Positions 34,493 to 43,470 of a stretch of 64,000 nucleotides of DNA are shown here, piece after piece. Made by a program: the position numbers and the translations under genes. This DNA is from Streptococcus suis. Its GTDB lineage: Bacteria; Bacillota; Bacilli; Lactobacillales; Streptococcaceae. The stretch lies in contig NZ_JAIMEP010000003.1 in assembly GCF_019794555.1 (NCBI RefSeq), positions 83,202-147,201 on the forward strand, written 5' to 3'. Within the stretch, counting starts at the first letter, position 1, and each line of letters begins with the position of its first letter. The notes under the pieces are model-generated. The model worked only from the letters and a program-made list of their open reading frames with translations, was not told the origin of the DNA and searched no databases.

Positions 34493-36448
34493 ATGCCGAT
34501 AAAAGAACTCAGCATTGACATCGAAACCTATTGTGAAATTGACTTACGAAAATCCGGTGTATATCGCTATGCGGAAGATGACAGTTTTGAACTCCTTTTG
34601 TTTGCGGTTTCTGTCGATAATGGACCAGTGACTGTTTATGACTTGACTAAAGAGCAATTACCACAAGATATCCTTGAGGCCTTGGTGAATGATAGTGTAA
34701 TTAAATGGGCATTCAACGCTTCATTTGAGCGAATTTGCCTATCCAACTGGCTCAAGAAATATCATCCTGATTTATTATTAGATGGATTTTTATCTCCAGT
34801 TTCATGGAAATGTAGCATGATTTGGTCAGCCTTTTTAGGACTTCCCCTCTCCCTTGAAGGAGTTGGAACAGTTCTCAAACTCAAAGACCAAAAGATGAGA
34901 GAGGGGGCTGACCTCATTCGCTACTTCTGCGTACCTTGTAAGCCTACCAAGGTCAATGGGGGACGAATTCGTAACTTTCCTCATCACGCTCCTGACAAGT
35001 GGTCTACCTTTATCAACTACAACAAACGAGATGTAGAAGTCGAATTGGCCATCAAGGAACGGGTGAAAAACTTCCCAGTACCTAGCTTTGTTTGGAATGA
35101 GTACCACCATGATCAGATTATCAACGACCACGGTATTGGCATAGATGTTGATTTTGTAAAAGCTGCAATCAAAATTGATACAGAGAGCAAAGCTCAAATC
35201 CAAGAGGAACTGAAAGGTTTAACAGGTCTTGAAAATCCAAACTCTGTTCTACAGATGATTGGCTGGTTACGAGAACATAGAGTAGCAACAGATTCTCTAG
35301 ACAAAAAAGCTGTAAAAGAATTACTCAAAACGGTTGATGAAACAACTGCTCAAGTTCTCAAACTTCGTCAGCAAGCTACCAAATCAAGTGTTTCCAAATA
35401 TCAGGCTATGATGAACTGTGTTTGTAAAGACAGTCGAGTAAGAGGAATGTTTCAATTTTTCGGAGCTAACCGAACTGGTCGATGGGCTGGTCGCTTGGTA
35501 CAACTTCAGAATCTACCTCAGAACCATCTTCCTGACCTTGAGGAAGCGAGAGAACTTTTCAGAACCGGTGACTTAGAAGCTACTGAGCTACTCTACGATA
35601 CTCAGGATACCTTATCGCAACTTATCCGTACCGCTTTCGTTCCAAGTGAAGGAAAAAAATTCATTGTTTGCGACTTTTCAGCTATCGAAGCTCGTGTCCT
35701 GTCCCACTTGGCAGGGGAGAGATGGCGTAGTAAAGTATTTGAGAATGGCGAAGATATCTACTGTGCCAGCGCCAGCAAAATGTTCCATGTACCTGTGGAG
35801 AAACACGGAGTCAATAGCCATTTACGTCAAAAAGGTAAAATCTCAGAGTTGGCTCTTGGCTATGGTGGTTCAGTTGGTGCTTTAAAAGCTATGGGTGCTC
35901 TTGAAATGGGATTGAATGAGGAAGAACTCCAACCTCTTGTGGAAGCATGGAGGCAGTCTAATCCCAACATAGTATTATTCTGGTGGGATGTAGACAAAGC
36001 AGTGAAAACAGCCGTTAAAGAGAGAACCAAGACATCTACCCATGGAATTACCTTTGAGGTTAAGAGTGGCTTGTTATTCATCACTCTACCATCTGGTCGT
36101 CGCTTATCCTATGTCAAACCTAGGATGGGAGAGAACCAATTTGGTAGTGAATCAGTCACATATGAGGGGCTTGTAACAGGCAAGAAATGGGATCGCATTG
36201 AAAGTTATGGTCCAAAATTTGTCGAAAATATAGTCCAAGCCATCAGTCGTGATTTATTGGCCTATGCCATGCGATTGTTAGGCAATGAAAAGATTGTCGG
36301 TCACGTACATGATGAAGTAATAATGGAATGTCCAATGGAACAAGAACTTGATGAGATTGCATCGTTGATGGGAATTGCACCAGACTGGATGCCCGATATT
36401 AATCTTCGCGCCGACGGATACGAATGCTTATTCTATCAGAAAGATTAG
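34493..36448 (+). CDS. Phage family A DNA polymerase (3'-5' exonuclease plus polymerase)
   Basis: 651 aa. Exonuclease motifs: DIETYCEIDL (Asp9/Glu11), WAFNASFERICL, NYNKRDVEVE. Polymerase motif A is IVCDFSAIEARVLSHLAGE, motif B is RQKGKISELALGYGGSVGAL and motif C is VGHVHDEVIMECP. All catalytic aspartates are present, so proofreading and synthesis should both work. It has no 5'-3' exonuclease domain. Last gene of the rightward replication operon. Confidence 0.95.
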   Translation: MPIKELSIDIETYCEIDLRKSGVYRYAEDDSFELLLFAVSVDNGPVTVYDLTKEQLPQDILEALVNDSVIKWAFNASFERICLSNWLKKYHPDLLLDGFLSPVSWKCSMIWSAFLGLPLSLEGVGTVLKLKDQKMREGADLIRYFCVPCKPTKVNGGRIRNFPHHAPDKWSTFINYNKRDVEVELAIKERVKNFPVPSFVWNEYHHDQIINDHGIGIDVDFVKAAIKIDTESKAQIQEELKGLTGLENPNSVLQMIGWLREHRVATDSLDKKAVKELLKTVDETTAQVLKLRQQATKSSVSKYQAMMNCVCKDSRVRGMFQFFGANRTGRWAGRLVQLQNLPQNHLPDLEEARELFRTGDLEATELLYDTQDTLSQLIRTAFVPSEGKKFIVCDFSAIEARVLSHLAGERWRSKVFENGEDIYCASASKMFHVPVEKHGVNSHLRQKGKISELALGYGGSVGALKAMGALEMGLNEEELQPLVEAWRQSNPNIVLFWWDVDKAVKTAVKERTKTSTHGITFEVKSGLLFITLPSGRRLSYVKPRMGENQFGSESVTYEGLVTGKKWDRIESYGPKFVENIVQAISRDLLAYAMRLLGNEKIVGHVHDEVIMECPMEQELDEIASLMGIAPDWMPDINLRADGYECLFYQKD

Positions 36449-36449
36449 C

Positions 36450-36484
36450 AAAAAATCGCCACCTCAAAACGAGATGGCGATTTT
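36450..36484. terminator. Bidirectional terminator
   Basis: Stem AAAAATCGCCACCTC / GAGATGGCGATTTT (one mismatch) between the convergent DNA polymerase and sigma-like gene, with T/A runs on both sides. Confidence 0.85.
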
Positions 36485-36487
36485 CAT

Positions 36488-37093
36488 TTATTGATTTAGT
36501 TCTTTATAAACCTCCTTTGCAAGTGCATGTGCTTTCTTGATTGCATCATAACCTTGGGTCTTTTTGAGACCAAGTTGTTTAATGATTTCTTGTTTGCTAA
36601 TTGTGACATCTTGGTAGATTAGCTTTAGGATTTTACCGTACTTTTCATTACGTTGATAAACAACATCAATCAATTCTTCTAGTGTTTCAATAAGCATCAG
36701 TTTCTCCTCATGAGAAGGGATTCCAGTTGGATCGTAGCCAAATTTCTCATCATTATCCATCTTATCGAACATCTCATCTAAAGATAAATCATCATGTTTT
36801 CCTTTAGAATGACGGCTCAAATATTCATTGGTATCCATGTTAAAGACACGAAGAGCATTCGCAAACTCTACTCGTTCAACTGGTACGAATCCAACAAGAA
36901 TTCGCTTGCCATAGATATTAAACGTTTTGAGATTGTCTCGATTAACATCCTTGTTAACTAACATCGCTTTATCTCTAATAACGAATGGAGCTAGTACTTG
37001 TGAATCAGTAGGTTCTACACCATTATAAGGCTTTGCACTTTGATAGCGATCTGGAGTGTATTTTGAATTAGTATTTTTGTCATTTGTTGTCAT
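36488..37093 (-). CDS. Sigma-70-region-4-like phage regulator
   Basis: 201 aa, start ATG 37093 behind AAAGGAG. N-terminal half is unstructured and polar (MTTNDKNTNSKYTPDRYQSA). Middle is acidic (DDLSLDEMFDKMDNDEKFGY). C-terminus has a helix-turn-helix (YGKILKLIYQDVTISKQEII, KQLGLKKTQGYDAIKKAHAL) with sigma-factor region 4 character. It could recruit RNA polymerase to phage promoters, perhaps the bipartite motif, but no region 2 is visible. It is transcribed alone, leftward. Confidence 0.6.
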   Translation of the reverse strand: MTTNDKNTNSKYTPDRYQSAKPYNGVEPTDSQVLAPFVIRDKAMLVNKDVNRDNLKTFNIYGKRILVGFVPVERVEFANALRVFNMDTNEYLSRHSKGKHDDLSLDEMFDKMDNDEKFGYDPTGIPSHEEKLMLIETLEELIDVVYQRNEKYGKILKLIYQDVTISKQEIIKQLGLKKTQGYDAIKKAHALAKEVYKELNQ

Positions 37094-37339
37094 ATCTTGA
37101 CTCCTTTTCTTTGGCAAGCAAAGAAAAAGAGTATGACAACCCAATATTCAATTTTGTGTTCGACCTCATATGCTTTTCCTTTGCGGTTATTACATAATTG
37201 GTCAACTAACCATACACGTTGACAGTTTCTACTAGCGATTCTTATGGTTAACGGTCATGATCAGTGACAGAAAAGCTAGTAAAAATTTATAAAGAGTTAT
37301 TACTCAATTATTTGTAACTCTAGTGTACCTTAAAACGAA

Positions 37340-37374
37340 AATCCCTGTGTACTAGCCTAGGTGCACAGGGATTA
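37340..37374 (-). terminator. Terminator-like hairpin
   Basis: Stem AATCCCTGTG / CACAGGGATT around a loop TACTAGCCTAGGTG; on the minus strand TTTTCGTTTT follows. Second of two hairpins behind the metalloprotease gene. Confidence 0.6.
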
Positions 37375-37408
37375 CTGTAATATCAACAATTTTCAAAAAT
37401 TGAGTACA

Positions 37409-37430
37409 AAAAAAGAGCATTTCTGCTCTA
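37409..37430 (-). terminator. Terminator after metalloprotease gene
   Basis: Minus-strand stem AGAGCA / TGCTCT with GAAA loop followed by TTTTTTTG. It lies 34 nt after the stop of the 619-aa gene. Confidence 0.8.
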
Positions 37431-37434
37431 CCAA

Positions 37435-37453
37435 TGCACCTAGCCTAGGTGCA
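37435..37453. repeat. 19-bp palindrome TGCACCTA-GCC-TAGGTGCA
   Basis: Perfect arms of 8 bp around GCC (37435-37442 / 37446-37453), 10 bp downstream of the 619-aa gene stop. The right half recurs in the hairpin loop at 37353-37366. Possible operator or transcript-protecting structure. Confidence 0.6.
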
Positions 37454-37463
37454 AATTTATTTT

Positions 37464-39323
37464 CTACGCTGGAATTTGTTTTACGAGTTTCTCAAACTTA
37501 TCAATATCGATTCCGTGGTATACAGATAGAAGTTGAGTGATATACTGCATTTTTTGGTCGGTTGGGTTAATGGTTCTACCAGCAATAGCAAAGAATTTTT
37601 CAAGATAGATTGTCGGAATTTTCAACCCTACAAAAAGTTTCAAGAGTGTCATTTCCTCATATGAGGTACCTTTGAATTGACGAAGTTTACCTAAGAAGTT
37701 CCGATGAAGATTGGTTTGAGCCATAAATTCTTGATTATCATACCCTCGATAGTCAATAATTTTACTAACTACTTCTTCAAAAGAAAGGCGGACATCATAC
37801 AAATAATCAACGATTCCAGCATTCTCAGTAATGATTTCCTTAATATAAACATTGAAATTATCAAGTGCGACTGCCTCTTCCCTAACATCTAGTACCTCAG
37901 CATTTTGATTGAAACCATTCAGAATGCGACCGTAATCAGCATCCGATAACTTGAAGAGTGTGTACTCATACTGAGTTGATAAGCCAGCATTAAAGTTTAG
38001 GTATTCATAACTAAATGCTAAGCAGCATTTGCTCACATCATTCAGCGCTTCTTCAGTTAATACCAAATGTCCGAACGGTCCAACTTCAACATAGCGAGAA
38101 TCGTTAAGACAGATAAATTTGTCTGCATAGACATATTCACCAGAGAGCAATAATTCGCTTAGCTCTTTATTAGTACTAGCTAAATTGATCAGTTCCGAAA
38201 AACCAATTGTAAAAGTCTGGTGTAGATAAATTTCTCCACTTGTCGAAGTGATATGACTAGGAACATAGGAGCCATCGATATAGTCATATGCGCTACTATT
38301 ATTTGAGAAACCGAGTTCTTCTAATCGTATCTTGGCGGACTGCCTAGAAGCATGATACGCAATAGCGACCTTATCAACGGCTTTGGCCAGAAGTGATAAC
38401 TCAGTCACATTACTAAAACCAAGATAACTGAATTCTCCCATGGTACTAATAACCATCTTCTCAACTGAGTTTTTCGGCATGAGAATTCTTGGTGCAATTC
38501 CCTTAGCTTGACATTCCATGGAGTACTCAGGATTATCGTTAACAAGATTAAGAGGTATCAGTTTTGGACTTCCATAATGGTTTGAGAGCATTCGTTTGAA
38601 AGCAAAATGTTGCCAGTGATACTCCCAATGCACACATTCATGCAAGATGGAATTATTCAACTCTCCAACTCGGTTAGGGTCAAGTAACTTGGCGTCGACT
38701 ATTAAGTCTCCGATTTCGGGGAAATAATCGAAAATTTCTCCTGTTTCTGGTTCAAAAGCTTTGACAGGTTCACTATCAAATTTGACCATAGCACGCTGCT
38801 GCTCATTTACCTCCGATATGTTCAGAAACACCACATTCAATCCCATTCGCTGAGCTAGTAACATTACATCAATTGTACTAACATTGTCAATAGTCATTGA
38901 AAATTCAGGATAGTACTTGGACAAAATATGACTCGCAGCAAGTTCGTACTCTCCACGATTCATGTAGGGAATTAAATCAAGTCGTTGTGTAAAGTGGTTT
39001 GCAAGTCCTTCTGGTGCTGATGTTCTAAAGTTCGTGACCTGTAAGTCGTCTACAACAAAGTAACCATCTAACCAGAATGAAATTCGTGTTGTATAAGTCA
39101 AACCCTCACTCAAGACCTTATACTTAACTACCGTACTGCACTCAGATATAAAACTCTCACGATCAGTCCAGTAGATAGTACAAAACTTGACTTGATAAAT
39201 TGAAATGTCAATGTCATTGATGAAAAACGGAACATCATGGAGTGCGTCAAGGTATTCACGAATCCAACTATTAATGAATCCAGTAACGCGGGGATTGTTA
39301 TTCAAATAGTGCTTAAAGTCCAA
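37464..39323 (-). CDS. Large ImmA/IrrE-type zinc metalloprotease (619 aa)
   Basis: The region around residue 228 reads ILHECVHWEYHWQHF: the HExxH zinc motif (His228, Glu229, His232). Further on, MECQAKGIAPRILMPKN matches the E-x-x-A-x-x-x-A-x-x-L-M-P segment of ImmA/IrrE peptidases. The preceding GLNVVFLNISEVNEQQ fits the family fold. Typical family members have 150-300 aa; this one has ~220 residues before and ~370 after the core, the latter all-helical with no domain I recognise. It is next to a restriction-modification block and likely acts in defence or stress control, by cutting a repressor or another target. Confidence 0.8.
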   Translation of the reverse strand: MDFKHYLNNNPRVTGFINSWIREYLDALHDVPFFINDIDISIYQVKFCTIYWTDRESFISECSTVVKYKVLSEGLTYTTRISFWLDGYFVVDDLQVTNFRTSAPEGLANHFTQRLDLIPYMNRGEYELAASHILSKYYPEFSMTIDNVSTIDVMLLAQRMGLNVVFLNISEVNEQQRAMVKFDSEPVKAFEPETGEIFDYFPEIGDLIVDAKLLDPNRVGELNNSILHECVHWEYHWQHFAFKRMLSNHYGSPKLIPLNLVNDNPEYSMECQAKGIAPRILMPKNSVEKMVISTMGEFSYLGFSNVTELSLLAKAVDKVAIAYHASRQSAKIRLEELGFSNNSSAYDYIDGSYVPSHITSTSGEIYLHQTFTIGFSELINLASTNKELSELLLSGEYVYADKFICLNDSRYVEVGPFGHLVLTEEALNDVSKCCLAFSYEYLNFNAGLSTQYEYTLFKLSDADYGRILNGFNQNAEVLDVREEAVALDNFNVYIKEIITENAGIVDYLYDVRLSFEEVVSKIIDYRGYDNQEFMAQTNLHRNFLGKLRQFKGTSYEEMTLLKLFVGLKIPTIYLEKFFAIAGRTINPTDQKMQYITQLLSVYHGIDIDKFEKLVKQIPA

Positions 39324-39388
39324 TGGCTCACCACTTATCTTTCTATAGTTAAATTTTTGATGCTATTTTCTTTGATTTCCTCGATGAT

Positions 39389-39416
39389 ATTATATCAGAT
39401 AAAGCAAAAAAATCAA
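39389..39416 (-). promoter_or_regulatory. Promoter of the metalloprotease gene
   Basis: TTGATT (39416-39411), 16-nt spacer, TATAAT (39394-39389) on the minus strand, 66 nt upstream of ATG 39323. A strong sigma-A type pair. Confidence 0.7.
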
Positions 39417-39585
39417 TAATTCACAAACTACTTACATCAATATCTTGTGGTCGAAATTAGAAAAAAAGACAACATATTGATTTCAGATTGACGTTTTTCT
39501 TATAGAACAATGTCTATATTTTTAGGTGTGTCAAAATAAAGAAAATGATATAATTATTTTGTAATCATATAGGAAGGAACTAAAT

Positions 39586-40159
39586 ATGAAGCAAATAAAT
39601 CATACTTATTTAAAGTTAGAGAATTTCAAAGGTTTGCCCTTTGATCATAATACATTAATCAAATCAGTTGATCACTTATACCAAATTCTAGATACGATTG
39701 ATAATACATTAGTAAGCTCTAACTCTGACAGATTATCTACATTAGTTGAAAAAGCAAATTTATCATCTATTGTAGGTAATATCTTAGGAGCTGGGTTCGC
39801 CATTAACAGTAAGGGAAAATACTATCAAAATGGACCACATACATATCCTGATTTAATTAATAAATCAGACAAAGAACAGAATATAGAAATCAAAGTTGCT
39901 TTACAAAAAAAATTATCCCAAAGGTCATCTCCCTAAAAAAGGAAATTATCTTACTTTCCGTTATATATTAGATAGCAAAGGTTCGATTACAATTTGGGAG
40001 ATAAAATATGGCTTCTTAAATGAGAATTCCTTCAATATAAGCAATACTGAAGGGGACTCAGGTAAAACTGCAGTAATTTCTGCAAATAGCTTTAATAATA
40101 TGACATTACTGTATTTAGATAATACAGTCAACCCATACACTAGATATCCTGGAGCATAA
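39586..40159 (+). pseudogene. Frameshifted PD-(D/E)XK restriction endonuclease (R-M subunit 1)
   Basis: Two overlapping frames, 39586-39936 and 39896-40159, join in one gene if the A8 tract at 39905-39912 is A7. The reconstructed ~190-aa protein reads through EIKVALQKNYPKGHLPKKGN. Restriction-enzyme signature: TYPDL then IEIKVA (P-D and E-x-K). N-terminal block LSSIVGNILGAGFA resembles NLSGVVGEYFGKS in the next ORF, so the two are related. As given, translation stops at 39936. Slippage at A8 could switch the enzyme on and off, or it is a real loss or a sequencing error. Confidence 0.75.
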
Positions 40160-40161
40160 AT

Positions 40162-40935
40162 ATGACTAGATATATTTTAAATAACGATAACCAAGTAACA
40201 ATAAATGATGAACAGATTATTTCTAATGAACAATTACTATCTGCAGTCGAATTCGCTAACGAGGCACTTATTTCTCTTGATGCACAGACAAGGGAATTTG
40301 AAATAAATATTTTTGAAGTTATGGGGATGAGAAATCTCAGCGGTGTCGTTGGTGAATATTTTGGGAAGAGTCTTCAAAAATTCTCTGATCAAAATCTACA
40401 TTCAAATCTTCATCAAGACGGCTACCCTGACTTACTATTAACTAACAGTCCAGATAAATTAGATTACTTCCGCTCCCTATATACCGAATCAGATGGGAAA
40501 AAATATCCGCGTGAAAAATCGTTATTCAGCCCCTATAAATTTGGCGGCGTTGAAGTCAAAGCAACTTGTGGTTCTACTCCATCAGCTAAAAAAATTCCTA
40601 AACCACTAATCGGGGAACAACGAATTGATTTACTCAACTCATTCGATTGGAAAGCTCATCATAGAGATACTAATAATTTAATTGGAATTTTATGGGATTT
40701 TATCAATGAGGTCCCTACTATTATAGCTGTTTTTTATAGTAATCAGCTTTCTCAAGACGATTGGGGTAAAATTGTACAACCTAAAACTAATGGTGGTAGA
40801 ACAACTAGTGTCTCTATTATGAATTCCGTAGGAGTTAAGAAAATGTGCACCAGTTGGATTGCTGTCATTGACGATGAGAAATACATAGAAAAACTTGCGG
40901 CAAAAAAATGGATTGGTTATAACATCTCCAAATAA
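40162..40935 (+). CDS. PD-(D/E)XK type II restriction endonuclease (257 aa)
   Basis: The PD-(D/E)XK signature is visible: QDGYPDLLLTNS then FGGVEVKATCGST (Asp, Glu-x-Lys). A TNSPDKLDYFRSLYTESDGK stretch and a VYGVKKMCTSWI-like end (NSVGVKKMCTSWIAVIDDE) follow. N-terminal part NLSGVVGEYFGKSLQKFSD matches the subunit encoded just upstream (2-nt gap). Together they form a two-gene restriction system with the convergent C5 methyltransferase. Recognition sequence not predictable. Confidence 0.85.
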   Translation: MTRYILNNDNQVTINDEQIISNEQLLSAVEFANEALISLDAQTREFEINIFEVMGMRNLSGVVGEYFGKSLQKFSDQNLHSNLHQDGYPDLLLTNSPDKLDYFRSLYTESDGKKYPREKSLFSPYKFGGVEVKATCGSTPSAKKIPKPLIGEQRIDLLNSFDWKAHHRDTNNLIGILWDFINEVPTIIAVFYSNQLSQDDWGKIVQPKTNGGRTTSVSIMNSVGVKKMCTSWIAVIDDEKYIEKLAAKKWIGYNISK

Positions 40936-40959
40936 TTGATGAATAGTTTTCTAGAAATC

Positions 40960-40984
40960 AAAAAGGGCTTATATAGCCCTTTTT
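40960..40984. terminator. Bidirectional terminator between R and M genes
   Basis: Stem AAAAGGGCT / AGCCCTTTT with a 5-nt loop, with A and T runs on both sides; it separates the convergent restriction and methylase genes. Confidence 0.85.
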
Positions 40985-40993
40985 ACATTGTTA

Positions 40994-42271
40994 TTAATTC
41001 TCAATTTTAAGTATATTTTTCACAATAATATCAATAATGTGAGGGGGGACACTTTCTCCAATCGAATCCCGAATCAAGCCATCCTTTACTGGTTTATTAT
41101 CTACTTCAAAAGCATAGTCATAATCTGAAATAGTCTGTAGTTTCATTGCTTCCCATAATGATAATACTCGTGTTTGTGTAGGATGAACTTTATTATCAGA
41201 AGACACATATTGGAAATTTTGAGTAATTGTACTTGCTGGCTCATCCCAATACATCCTCTTATAGGCACTAACAAAGCCTTTCATCAGCCTCTTCTCACCA
41301 CTTTTTTTATCTTCTACATATGGTCTTGGTAGAAGTTCTCCACATTTCTGACAATATAATGGTGTATCAGTTCTTGCCTTATTTATTCCTTCAGTATTAT
41401 GCTTCGAACCATGTAAGTTATTTTCTTGATATAAGCATTCAGGATTAATACACTGATTGTTGAAAGCTGTTTTACCTTCTGGTGTATTATCTAACCAAAA
41501 TAATTTCTTCTCATCTAAGATTGGAACCTTATGAAGTGGGTTCTCTTTAGATATATTTTTCCCCTTTTCTGCTCTTAGAGAAGGTAATTCCCAGATTATA
41601 TCTCTTAGAGTAAGCCATTTACTTGTTAAAAGGTCTCCTTCTCTAGAATGTGTTGGTTCTGGTAAAAAAGTCTTATTTGAAGTAAAATATTTGCTTCCTT
41701 TTACTGTCCTGGAAAAAACTGTCAATAATCTTACTCTATTCTGAGGGACACCATAATCAGCCACATTAATTACTTGAGGCTCACCCACATAGTCATCTCC
41801 TAGTTCCTGATGAATATAATCAATAATATTTATTAGATTATCATTTTCATCATAAATAAGGGTATTTACCATGTTTGAAACATTTTCAAAAATAATCCAC
41901 TCCGGCAGTAATTTCTTAATAATATGGATAGCAGGAATAATTAAACGATTTCTTTCATCATATTTAGGCCTCAATCCTTTCCTATAATCGTTCAACATTT
42001 TCCCCATACCATTAGAAGACATTCCCTGACAGGGAGGGGTGGCCAAAATAATAAAAGGACTCTCTTCGAAATTTTTACGATAATAATCAACTATATCATC
42101 TTCTAGTTCCCAAATATCTCCATTAAACACTTTTGCACCAGGATTATTGGCTTGGAACAATTCTGCTCTCTCACTTAAAAGCTCGCACGCTACAACAGTA
42201 TTAATACCATTTGCATGTAAACCTAAATCACCGATACCAGAAGAAGAAAATAAACTAACTGCATTTTTCAT
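40994..42271 (-). CDS. DNA (cytosine-5) methyltransferase of the R-M system
   Basis: 425 aa. Motif I is VSLFSSSGIGDLGLHANGIN, motif IV is LATPPCQGMSSNGMGKM, motif VI is WIIFENVSNMVN, motif VIII is DYGVPQNRVRLLTVF, motif IX/X is at the C-terminus (DSIGESVPPHIIDII). An insert of two cysteine pairs (INPECLYQEN, YCQKCGELLP) suggests a zinc site in the recognition domain. It protects DNA against the convergent restriction enzyme(s). Starts ATG 42271; upstream is the divergent SOS operon promoter region. Confidence 0.93.
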   Translation of the reverse strand: MKNAVSLFSSSGIGDLGLHANGINTVVACELLSERAELFQANNPGAKVFNGDIWELEDDIVDYYRKNFEESPFIILATPPCQGMSSNGMGKMLNDYRKGLRPKYDERNRLIIPAIHIIKKLLPEWIIFENVSNMVNTLIYDENDNLINIIDYIHQELGDDYVGEPQVINVADYGVPQNRVRLLTVFSRTVKGSKYFTSNKTFLPEPTHSREGDLLTSKWLTLRDIIWELPSLRAEKGKNISKENPLHKVPILDEKKLFWLDNTPEGKTAFNNQCINPECLYQENNLHGSKHNTEGINKARTDTPLYCQKCGELLPRPYVEDKKSGEKRLMKGFVSAYKRMYWDEPASTITQNFQYVSSDNKVHPTQTRVLSLWEAMKLQTISDYDYAFEVDNKPVKDGLIRDSIGESVPPHIIDIIVKNILKIEN

Positions 42272-42356
42272 CTCTTTTAACTACCCTTTCTATACCTTAG
42301 TGTATCTTAACTTATATTTAAAGAATTATCAACTTTATTTGTCCCTAGTAAAATTA

Positions 42357-42407
42357 TTGATACAAAAAATAAAATTTGTTATAATTTAGTTGTTTTATAA
42401 AACAACT
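42357..42407 (+). promoter_or_regulatory. SOS-operon promoter with 20-bp palindromic operator
   Basis: TTGATA (42357-42362), 17 nt, TATAAT (42380-42385), then the perfect palindrome AGTTGTTTTATAAAACAACT (42388-42407) right at the expected transcription start. The palindrome is a good candidate for the operator of the S24 repressor encoded 15 bp downstream (autoregulation). Confidence 0.75.
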
Positions 42408-42422
42408 TAGGAGTATTATACC

Positions 42423-43118
42423 ATGTTTTCTGGATTACGTCTCAAACAAAGAAGAGTGAATCAAAACTTATCTCAGGTCGAAATCGCAAACATACTCGAA
42501 ATTAATCGTTCATCATACAATAGCTGGGAATCTGGTAGAGCTAAACCCAATCAAAAAAATCTCATTGCTCTCGCTGCTATCCTTGATGTTCCTGTGACTT
42601 ACTTCGAATCTGAGTACAACATTGTCAACAACTTCCTACAGCTCAACGACTTCAACAAAGTTCTAGCCGAGGAATATATGGAGGACTTACTTCAAACTCA
42701 GCGTGAGGTTGAGCGTAAGGTCGTTCAGCTTTTTCCTATCGAGGTGTTGGACGATATTTCGTTATCTGCTGGTCCTGGACAAAGTTTTGCGGACGAATAC
42801 GAGACTCGTACTGTTTACTCTGATGAGGAACAATATGGTTACGACTTTGCCACTTGGATCAAAGGAACTTCTATGTCTCCTAAATACTTAGATGGCGAAG
42901 TAGCCCTTATTCGTGAAACTGGTTTTGACTACGATGGAGCAGTCTATGCCTTGGTTTGGAATGACCAAACTTACATAAAAAAACTGTACAAAGTTGAAGA
43001 TGGTTTCCGAATGGTCTCCTTGAATAAGGACTATCCAGAGAAGTTCATCCCTTTTGAGGATGAACCAAGAATTGTTGGTCTAGTTGTAGGTCACTTTATG
43101 CCTGTTGAGGGAGTTTAG
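42423..43118 (+). CDS. XRE-HTH / S24 peptidase (HdiR/LexA-like) repressor
   Basis: 231 aa. N-terminal helix-turn-helix (MFSGLRLKQRRVNQNLSQVE, EINRSSYNSWESGRAKPN). C-terminal S24 peptidase with catalytic Ser in GTSMSPKYLDGEVALI and Lys in TYIKKLYK. A candidate self-cleavage site, Ala-Gly, is in DISLSAGPGQS. Its organisation and the following umuC genes fit an SOS-inactivated repressor of the HdiR type. It is expected to be cut when RecA is activated, releasing the operon and probably the prophage. Confidence 0.9.
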   Translation: MFSGLRLKQRRVNQNLSQVEIANILEINRSSYNSWESGRAKPNQKNLIALAAILDVPVTYFESEYNIVNNFLQLNDFNKVLAEEYMEDLLQTQREVERKVVQLFPIEVLDDISLSAGPGQSFADEYETRTVYSDEEQYGYDFATWIKGTSMSPKYLDGEVALIRETGFDYDGAVYALVWNDQTYIKKLYKVEDGFRMVSLNKDYPEKFIPFEDEPRIVGLVVGHFMPVEGV

Positions 43119-43120
43119 TT

Positions 43121-43348
43121 ATGAAATTAAAAGATATTTTAGAACTAGGAACATATGGTTACAACCCTGATTGTAAAGTTGAAATTTTCAATATGGATAA
43201 CTTTGAAGAGCGACTAGAGAACGAAGGATTCGATGAAATTCTTATTCCTCAAAATGAGGATGCAAAAATCTATCCTTACGCTTTTTTGATAGAAGATTCT
43301 ATTTTAATTGCTATGACCGAGGAGGATGACAATACCAATGAATGTTAA
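43121..43348 (+). CDS. 75-aa protein of the SOS cassette
   Basis: Small acidic protein (MKLKDILELGTYGYNPDCKV, FDEILIPQNEDAKIYPYAFL, ending MTEEDDNTNEC). Starts 2 bp after the repressor stop. Common between UmuD-like repressor and UmuC in streptococcal integrative elements; function unknown. Confidence 0.78.
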   Translation: MKLKDILELGTYGYNPDCKVEIFNMDNFEERLENEGFDEILIPQNEDAKIYPYAFLIEDSILIAMTEEDDNTNEC

Positions 43349-43466
43349 AGAAATGATTTACATCAAAGACGAACGTATTTTCTTCAGCCCTGACAAATTC
43401 GAATACGACATTACTGACTATATCGGAGAACTTATCGAAGAGCTTGAAAAACTTAAAAGGAGATAA
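43338..43466 (+). CDS. 42-aa small protein of the SOS cassette
   Basis: ATG 43338 lies behind GGAGG and overlaps the previous gene by 11 nt. MNVKEMIYIKDERIFFSPDK, then FEYDITDYIGELIEELEKL. Its end supplies AAAAGGAG, the ribosome-binding site of umuC, so it may be translated in series with it. No known family. Too short for many gene callers. Confidence 0.6.
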   Translation: MNVKEMIYIKDERIFFSPDKFEYDITDYIGELIEELEKLKRR

Positions 43467-43470
43467 TCCT

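Larger units (their letters stand above)
37094..37463. other. Non-coding region with hairpins and a duplicated palindrome
   Basis: No ORF of interest. From right to left it has the palindrome at 37435-37453, the AGAGCA terminator hairpin (37409-37430), and the CCCTGTG hairpin (37340-37374). The box CTAGCCTAGGTGCA occurs in both the 37435 palindrome and the 37340 hairpin. A GCGATTCTTATGGTTAACGG stretch near 37217 is unassigned. Confidence 0.5.
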
